Positions 29,829 through 34,985 of a stretch of DNA of 34,985 nucleotides are shown in pieces. Below the pieces are notes generated by a model. The model saw only the letters and a list, made by a program, of their open reading frames with translations. It was not told the origin of the DNA and did not search any database. The DNA is from Bacteroidia bacterium. GTDB taxonomy: Bacteria; Bacteroidota; Bacteroidia; Bacteroidales; Bacteroidaceae. The position numbers and the translations under genes are program-made. The stretch is taken from positions 1-34,985 of the forward strand of contig RZZX01000018.1 in NCBI GenBank assembly GCA_009929715.1, written 5' to 3'. Each line of letters starts with the position of its first letter. Position 1 is the stretch's first letter.

Positions 29829-30686
29829 TTAGCGCAATGTCTCTAAATTCAAGTTGCCCGAATGGAAGTCGATTAATCCTTTCATGGGCGTTTCTGTTAT
29901 TAAATCGGCCTGAACGCCAAACTCTTGTGCAACCTCTCTTAAAACATCGGCATAGGTATAGGCTAGAGAACCCACGAAACGAATGGGGTAGTTTTGGTAG
30001 TCGTATTGGCAGATGTTGCGGATGAAGAATTGCCGAAGGTTGTCTTCTAGTAAATGACGCGCATAGTCGTTGTCTAGGTAATCGGCCAGAAAGTAGGCGA
30101 TGGTACCTAGGAACCGGTTGGGGAAGGGGCGGTTGTAAACAGAGTCCATGACCTCATTGGGTGTAATTCGGAACTTTTCAGTAAACTCGGTCTCGAGTTC
30201 TTGGGGCACAAACCCTTTTAATAAATCGGCTAGGAAATGTTTACCTAAGACGGCACCACTGCCTTCATCGCCTAAGATGTAACCGGCTGCTTTGACGTTT
30301 TTAACAATCTCTTTTCCATCGTAGAAACAGGAGTTCGAGCCAGTCCCCAAGATACAGGCAATGCCGGCTTCGTCTTTGAATAATCCGCGAGCAGCACCTA
30401 ATAAATCACTTTCTACCTGGATAGGGGTTTTGAATTGGGCAACGAGTGAAGCTCCTAGGATGTTTTTTTTCTCGTCCGAACTGCATCCGGCACCATAATA
30501 ATAGACAACTTCCAGCTTAGGGCGAAAGAACTCCTTGGGGAGTCCTAAGCGGACACTCCGACTGATTTCCCGACGGTTCTGAAAAAATGGATTAAGACCT
30601 TCGGTGAATACATGTTCAATGAGGTGATTGCCTTCAATTAAAGCCCATTCTGTTCGCGTAGAACCGCTTTCTGCTATCAATTTCAT
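29829..30686 (-). CDS. Second BadF/BadG-type amino-sugar kinase
   Basis: 285 residues from the ATG at 30686; an upstream ATG at 30788 would add 34 residues with no family match and would run through the asd terminator, so it is rejected. It shares the motifs of the MurK in the operon: AESGSTRTEW (phosphate-1), QVESDLLGAARG with the probable base aspartate, LGTGSNSC, GDEGSGAVLG, and the common NRPFPNRFLG. By eye close to half of the residues are identical. It has its own -7 box (30710-30717) and so is likely expressed independently of MurNAc. It may phosphorylate GlcNAc or glucosamine, or be a housekeeping recycling kinase; the specificity cannot be read from sequence. Confidence 0.88.
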   Translation of the reverse strand: MKLIAESGSTRTEWALIEGNHLIEHVFTEGLNPFFQNRREISRSVRLGLPKEFFRPKLEVVYYYGAGCSSDEKKNILGASLVAQFKTPIQVESDLLGAARGLFKDEAGIACILGTGSNSCFYDGKEIVKNVKAAGYILGDEGSGAVLGKHFLADLLKGFVPQELETEFTEKFRITPNEVMDSVYNRPFPNRFLGTIAYFLADYLDNDYARHLLEDNLRQFFIRNICQYDYQNYPIRFVGSLAYTYADVLREVAQEFGVQADLITETPMKGLIDFHSGNLNLETLR

Positions 30687-30709
30687 TTCAAAGTATGTTG
30701 ATTTGACTG

Positions 30710-30717
30710 CAAATATA
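30710..30717 (-). promoter_or_regulatory. Candidate -7 box of the second kinase gene
   Basis: TATATTTG on the minus strand, an exact TAnnTTTG match, 23 bases before the start codon at 30686. It lies just after the asd terminator, which fits an independent transcription unit. Confidence 0.5.
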
Positions 30718-30761
30718 GGACTCTTTTTTCTAAATTTGGGCTTTTGAGGCATGAAAAAATT

Positions 30762-30797
30762 AGGACGCTCTGCATTTTGGAATGTCAAGAGCGTCCT
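30762..30797 (-). terminator. Intrinsic terminator of asd
   Basis: The arms aggacgctct (30762-30771) and agagcgtcct (30788-30797) pair perfectly, and an inner catt/aatg pairing extends the stem. On the minus strand the hairpin is followed by aattttttcat, a run of six T. It begins 15 bases after the asd stop codon. Confidence 0.85.
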
Positions 30798-30812
30798 GAT
30801 AAACGTGTGTGT

Positions 30813-31820
30813 TTAGATATTTTTTACCCGAATGAGGTATTCGGCTATTTGTACGGCATTCAGTGCGGCCCCTTTTTTGATCTGATCGCTAACGGTCCAA
30901 AAGGTCAACCCGTTGTCGTTGGTCAGGTCTTTGCGAATACGGCCAACGTATACGGGGTCTTTGCCAGCTAGGAAGAGCGGCATCGGATACTCTTTCTTTT
31001 CCATATCGTCTTGGAGAACGAGTCCTTCGCCTTCTGCAAAGGCTTGACGAGCCTCTTCGAGAGAAATCGGACGCTCAGTTTCGATCCAGATGCTTTCGGA
31101 GTGCGCACGTAAAGCGGGAACACGAACGCAAGTGGCGCTTACTTTTACGTCGGAATGCATAATCTTACGCGTTTCATGGTACATCTTCATCTCTTCTTTG
31201 GTGTAGCCGTTTTCTGTGAACACATCGACTTGAGGAATGAGGTTGAAGGCTAGCTGGTAAGCAAATTTTTCGACTGTAACGGGCTCATTGGCTAGCACCT
31301 GACGGTATTGCTCATACAGTTCGTCCATCGCTGCTGCTCCGGCGCCACTGGCTGCTTGATAGGTCGATACGTGCACCGTTTTGATGTGCGAGAGTTTTTC
31401 GATCGCTTTCAGGGCAACAACCATTTGGATGGTGGTGCAGTTCGGATTGGCGATGATGCCACGTGGACGCTCTATGGCATCTTCCGGATTAACTTCGGGC
31501 ACAACCAAAGGGACGTCTTGGTCCATGCGAAAGGCGCTCGAATTATCGATCATCACTGCACCGTACTTGGTGATGGTGTCGGCAAACTCTTTGGAGGTTC
31601 CTGCGCCGGCAGAGGTGAAAGCAATGTCGACCCCCTTGAAGTCGTCGTTGTGCTGTAAGAGTTTGACTTCAATCTGTTTACCGCCGAACATATAAGTTGT
31701 TCCGGCACTCCGTTTGGAACCGAACAAAACCAACTCGTCCAACGGGAAGTTTCTCTCATCAAGCACGCGTAAGAACTCTTGTCCTACAGCTCCGCTTACG
31801 CCAACAATAGCTACTTTCAT
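30813..31820 (-). CDS. asd: Aspartate-semialdehyde dehydrogenase
   Basis: 335 residues; reduces aspartyl-4-phosphate to aspartate-semialdehyde with NADPH, leading to lysine/diaminopimelate, threonine and methionine. Visible: the nucleotide-binding N terminus [15 protein letters not shown], the phosphate-binding NSSAFRMD, the catalytic cysteine C128 in [10 protein letters not shown], the glycine-rich [11 protein letters not shown], and the catalytic histidine H240 in [10 protein letters not shown]. The length is typical. It has its own promoter box and a strong terminator, so it is a single-gene unit. Its link to the peptidoglycan locus is probably only one of neighbourhood, although diaminopimelate is a cell-wall precursor. 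Confidence 0.96.
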   Translation of the reverse strand: MKVAIVGVSGAVGQEFLRVLDERNFPLDELVLFGSKRSAGTTYMFGGKQIEVKLLQHNDDFKGVDIAFTSAGAGTSKEFADTITKYGAVMIDNSSAFRMDQDVPLVVPEVNPEDAIERPRGIIANPNCTTIQMVVALKAIEKLSHIKTVHVSTYQAASGAGAAAMDELYEQYRQVLANEPVTVEKFAYQLAFNLIPQVDVFTENGYTKEEMKMYHETRKIMHSDVKVSATCVRVPALRAHSESIWIETERPISLEEARQAFAEGEGLVLQDDMEKKEYPMPLFLAGKDPVYVGRIRKDLTNDNGLTFWTVSDQIKKGAALNAVQIAEYLIRVKNI

Positions 31821-31895
31821 CTTTTTTCTTTCGTTTTTGTATGATTACTGTTTATTTATTACGCCTGCCTTTGTCGAAAGGTAAAGCGTCGGCTG

Positions 31896-31903
31896 CAAAT
31901 TTA
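31896..31903 (-). promoter_or_regulatory. Candidate -7 box of asd
   Basis: TAAATTTG on the minus strand, an exact TAnnTTTG match, 75 bases before the asd start codon, within the 209-base divergent region shared with the antiporter gene. A possible but imperfect plus-strand box (TTTCTTTG, 31995-32002) lies in front of the antiporter gene. Confidence 0.45.
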
Positions 31904-32029
31904 TAACATTTTGAAATATAAATGTCTTTTTGAAGAAAAATTTATCAATTCATAATCTTTCTTTTCTTTGATTGGCAAAATGAGAACTTTTTTGTTTCTT
32001 TGTACCTAAATTCTAAAATCACAGAGTAT

Positions 32030-34162
32030 ATGCATGCTTCCGGCTTTGATTTTACACTTCCTATTACAGACCCCACTTGGGTCTTCTTTCTAGTGCTTTG
32101 TATCATTTTATTTGCACCTATTTTGCTGAATCGTCTGCGCATTCCTCACATCATCGGGATGATTTTGGCGGGTGTGGTGATTGGCGAGCATGGTTTGCAT
32201 TTGTTGAATTACGATAGCAGTTTTAAACTCTTCGGCAAGGTGGGGCTCTACTACATCATGTTCTTGGCCGGGCTGGAGATGAATATGGAGGATTTTAAAC
32301 AGACGCGCTGGAAGGCTCTTACGCTTGGGGTGCTGGCTTTTGTTATCCCCATGGTACTGGGCTTTTTAAGTAATATTTTTGTTTTGAAATATGGAATAAT
32401 CTCGTCGGTTTTATTGGCGAGTATGTATGCTTCACATACCTTAATAGCTTATCCGATCGTGATTCGATATGGAGTTTCTAGACAGCGGAGTGTAAGTATC
32501 GCAGTAGGGGGGACTGCTGTAACAGACACCTTTACTCTTTTGGTGTTGGCTGTTATTAGCGGAATGTTTAAAGGGGAAATGTCTGGCCTTTTTTGGGTCT
32601 TTCTTATTCTAAAAGTGGTCCTTTTAGGTGGCGTCATTATTTATACTTTCCCGCGAATTGGGCGTTGGTTCTTTCGTAAATTTAGTGATGAGATTGTTCA
32701 GTTTGTGTTTGTCCTAGCAATGGTTTTTTTGGGTGCTGGATTGATGGAGTTTGTGGGCATGGAGGGTATTTTAGGTGCTTTTCTTGCTGGTCTAGTGCTA
32801 AATCGGTTAATTCCGCATGTTTCTCCATTGATGCATCACCTTGAATTTGTGGGGAATGCTCTTTTTATACCTTATTTCTTGATTGGAGTGGGCATGATTA
32901 TTAATGTACGTATCTTGGGACACGTCGAATCGCTGAAGGTGGCTTTTGTGATGACGACCATGGCATTGACCAGTAAATGGATCGCCTCCTGGGCTACTCA
33001 GAAGATTTTTCGAATGAGAGCGGTGGAACGCGAATTAATGTTCGGGCTCAGCAATGCACAGGCGGCTGCCACTTTAGCGGCCGTATTGGTGGGCTATAAT
33101 ATTTTGTTGCCCGATGGATCGCGATTACTCAATGATGAAGTTCTTAACGGAACTATTTTGCTGATTTTGTTGACTTGTATTATTAGTTCATTTACTACAG
33201 AACGTGCCGCTAAACGGTTGGCTGTGGAAGAGGCACATCCGGATGATCTGACTCAGCACAAAGAGGAACCAGAAAGACTGTTGATTCCTTTGAGTAACCC
33301 AGATACAATAGAATATCTGATGAATTTAGCATTAGTGCTGAAGGATAGCAAAAGGAAGCATAATATGGTGGCGCTGACGGTTATCAATGATAATAATGAC
33401 TCGCCGAAATTGGAACTCGCTGCCAAACGAAACTTGGAAAAGGCAGCGCTAGTGAGTGCAGCGGCGAATGTCTCTCTACAAACGGTGAGTCGGTACGACT
33501 TGAATATTGCTTCTGGCATTATTCATACAGTGAAGGAGTATGATATTACAGATATTGTTATTGGGTTGCACCACAAAGCAAATATTGTTGATTCGTTTTT
33601 TGGTTATTTGGCGGAGAATCTATTGAAGGGGGTTAGGAGGCAGGTGATGATTGCTAAGTTGCTCATTCCGGTGAATACCATTCGCCGAATAAATGTGGCA
33701 GTTCCTCCCAAAGCAGAGTTGGAAGCGGGCTTTGTAAAGTGGGTTGTTCAGTTGGCCCGAATGAGTGGGATGTTGGGGTGTAGCATGCATTTCTTTTGTG
33801 ATGAGCAGACGCTTGGTTATATTCAGTGTTTGATAAAAAAACATCATCCAGGGTTATCGGTTCACTATTCTGTGATGGAGGTGTGGGGCGATTTGTTGTC
33901 AATGAGTGGACAGGTAAGCTATGATCACCTGTGGGTGGTGGTATCGGCTCGACGTGGGTCGATCTCTTACGATACAGCCTTTGAAAGGTTGCCCATCGAG
34001 CTAGGACGGTATTTTTCCAACACAAGCTTATTGATTATTTACCCCGATCAGTGTGGTGAAACCCATGACTTGATTTCGTTTTCGGCTCCTCGTGCCGATA
34101 GCGAACCGCAATCGTATGAGAAGATGTGTAAATGGATGTATAATAAATTGAAAAGAAATTGA
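32030..34162 (+). CDS. CPA2-family cation:proton antiporter with C-terminal USP-like domains
   Basis: 710 residues from the ATG at 32030; the frame remains open to a TTG at 32000 but the ATG is preferred. The first 400 residues hold about 12-13 membrane segments with the CPA2/Kef features RLRIPHIIGMILAGVVIGEHG, LYYIMFLAGLEMNM and FVGMEGILGAFLAGLVLNRL, and LSNAQAAATLAAVLVG. The cytosolic C-terminal part (about 430-700) looks like two universal-stress-protein-type domains (VALTVINDND-like strand, then DITDIVIGLHHKANIVDSFFG), which probably regulate transport. It exchanges Na+ or K+ for H+. Its stop codon shares one base with the start of tcdA, so the two are cotranscribed. Confidence 0.92.
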   Translation: MHASGFDFTLPITDPTWVFFLVLCIILFAPILLNRLRIPHIIGMILAGVVIGEHGLHLLNYDSSFKLFGKVGLYYIMFLAGLEMNMEDFKQTRWKALTLGVLAFVIPMVLGFLSNIFVLKYGIISSVLLASMYASHTLIAYPIVIRYGVSRQRSVSIAVGGTAVTDTFTLLVLAVISGMFKGEMSGLFWVFLILKVVLLGGVIIYTFPRIGRWFFRKFSDEIVQFVFVLAMVFLGAGLMEFVGMEGILGAFLAGLVLNRLIPHVSPLMHHLEFVGNALFIPYFLIGVGMIINVRILGHVESLKVAFVMTTMALTSKWIASWATQKIFRMRAVERELMFGLSNAQAAATLAAVLVGYNILLPDGSRLLNDEVLNGTILLILLTCIISSFTTERAAKRLAVEEAHPDDLTQHKEEPERLLIPLSNPDTIEYLMNLALVLKDSKRKHNMVALTVINDNNDSPKLELAAKRNLEKAALVSAAANVSLQTVSRYDLNIASGIIHTVKEYDITDIVIGLHHKANIVDSFFGYLAENLLKGVRRQVMIAKLLIPVNTIRRINVAVPPKAELEAGFVKWVVQLARMSGMLGCSMHFFCDEQTLGYIQCLIKKHHPGLSVHYSVMEVWGDLLSMSGQVSYDHLWVVVSARRGSISYDTAFERLPIELGRYFSNTSLLIIYPDQCGETHDLISFSAPRADSEPQSYEKMCKWMYNKLKRN

Positions 34163-34875
34163 TGGAACAAGCGTGGCAGCAGAGAACGGAACTGTTGTTT
34201 GGTGAAGAGAAGATGAATCGCATTCGCGCAGCGCGTGTGCTGGTGGTCGGTTTAGGTGGTGTGGGGGCTTATGCGGCAGAGATGATTTGCCGCGCTGGTG
34301 TGGGGCATCTGGTTATTGTGGATGCCGATACGGTACAGCCCACGAATATCAATAGGCAGTTGCCTGCTTTGCAAACAACCATTGGACGGGTGAAGGCGGA
34401 GGTACTGGCCGAACGTTTTAAGGCGATTAATCCTGATCTGGAACTGACGGTTCATGCTCTTTATCTGAAAGACGATAATATCCCGCAGTTGCTTGACTCG
34501 GAACCGTTCGACTTTATTGTTGATGCGATCGATACCATTAGTCCGAAGTGCTTTTTGCTTGCTGAGGCTTTGAAGCGACGCATCAAGGTGGTTTCGAGCA
34601 TGGGAGCTGGGGCAAAAAGTGATATCACGCAGGTGCGTTTTGCCGATTTGTGGGAGACGTATCACTGTGGATTGAGTAAGGCGGTGCGCAAGCGGTTGCA
34701 GAAGATGGGCCTGAAACGGAAACTTCCGGTGGTGTTCAGTACCGAACAGGCGGATGAGAAAGCGGTGATTTTGGTAGAGGATGAACGGAATAAGAAGTCG
34801 ACTTGTGGCACGGTGAGTTATATGCCGGCTGTGTTCGGGTGTTATCTGGCAGAGTATGTTATTAAACGGTTATAA
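34162..34875 (+). CDS. tcdA: tRNA threonylcarbamoyladenosine dehydratase
   Basis: 237 residues from the ATG at 34162, which overlaps the antiporter stop codon by one base (TGATG). An E1-like/ThiF fold: RVLVVGLGGVGAYAAEMICRAG for ATP binding, IVDADTVQPTNINRQLPAL with the conserved Asp and NxNRQ, and FDFIVDAIDTISPK. TcdA uses ATP to dehydrate t6A in tRNA to the cyclic ct6A form. The C-terminal STCGTVSYMPAVFG matches the family end. It is a little shorter than the E. coli protein (about 268), which carries a longer tail. Housekeeping; not tied to the catabolic locus. Confidence 0.94.
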   Translation: MEQAWQQRTELLFGEEKMNRIRAARVLVVGLGGVGAYAAEMICRAGVGHLVIVDADTVQPTNINRQLPALQTTIGRVKAEVLAERFKAINPDLELTVHALYLKDDNIPQLLDSEPFDFIVDAIDTISPKCFLLAEALKRRIKVVSSMGAGAKSDITQVRFADLWETYHCGLSKAVRKRLQKMGLKRKLPVVFSTEQADEKAVILVEDERNKKSTCGTVSYMPAVFGCYLAEYVIKRL

Positions 34876-34904
34876 AAAAGAGAATGACCTAAAATCCGCA
34901 AGCC

Positions 34905-34985
34905 CTATTTTTTCAGGCGTATTTGAAACTGATAGCCATCTGTCGCAACAAGATGTTTATTTTTGAGTCTCTCATGGCCATATTT
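34905..34985 (-). CDS. 3' end of an unidentified minus-strand gene
   Basis: The last 26 codons of an open frame run in from the right edge, ending KHLVATDGYQFQIRLKK and a TAG stop at 34905-34907. It converges on tcdA with 29 bases between the stop codons, and no hairpin is evident between them. The fragment is too short to recognise; codon content is consistent with a real gene. Confidence 0.5.
   Translation of the reverse strand, partial: KYGHERLKNKHLVATDGYQFQIRLKK

Noticed and set aside
30687..30788. N-terminal extension of the second kinase
   Set aside because: It would cover the asd terminator and the -7 box, and the paralogue begins exactly at the downstream methionine.
32000..32029. 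TTG start for the antiporter ten codons upstream
   Set aside because: The ATG at 32030 is a stronger start, and the extra residues add nothing recognisable; the TTG also overlaps the possible promoter box.

Overview
The window is a chromosomal segment of a Bacteroidota bacterium, most likely order Bacteroidales. Evidence is a SusC/SusD outer-membrane pair, lipoprotein and signal peptides of the usual Bacteroidales type, TAnnTTTG-like -7 promoter elements in front of several genes, and a low frequency of Shine-Dalgarno sequences. I do not assign a genus.

Layout. Positions 1-296 are intergenic. From about 28.8 kb down to 297, one gene train of 17 genes runs on the minus strand. In transcription order it holds susC, susD, a perfect stem-loop, a NodB-type deacetylase, a GH9 glycosidase, an exported zinc amidase, a metallophosphatase/beta-propeller protein, a GT2 glycosyltransferase, a GalT/Ap4A-phosphorylase-like enzyme (DUF4922), a SpoIID-like protein, an AmpG/MurT-type permease, NamZ (DUF1343), a FAD/Fe-S D-lactate-type dehydrogenase, a DUF5009 membrane protein, MurK, MurQ, an SGNH esterase and, behind its own promoter, a membrane-spanning one-component regulator. 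Positions 28554-29361 are non-coding, with two 22-bp-period palindromic repeat arrays and a probable transposase scrap. Then come an ArsR regulator, a second BadF-type sugar kinase and asd, all on the minus strand. On the plus strand follow a CPA2 antiporter and tcdA, and the window ends in the last codons of a minus-strand gene.

How it works together. The train reads as a peptidoglycan (N-acetylmuramic acid) utilisation locus. SusCD would take up muropeptides or glycan. The periplasmic amidase strips stem peptides, the SGNH esterase may remove O-acetyl groups, and NamZ releases MurNAc from non-reducing ends. The permease imports MurNAc, MurK phosphorylates it, MurQ splits MurNAc-6P into GlcNAc-6P and D-lactate, and the FAD/Fe-S enzyme can oxidise the D-lactate to pyruvate. 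The MurT-MurK-MurQ-NamZ core is known from other bacteria, including Tannerella. Less explained are (i) a deacetylase and GH9 pair where a NagZ-type glucosaminidase would be expected, (ii) an apparently cytosolic trio of GT2, DUF4922 and a signal-less SpoIID protein, (iii) an amidase whose catalytic domain is split by an inserted domain, and (iv) the repeat arrays upstream of susC. No RNA genes, CRISPR arrays or intact mobile elements were seen.
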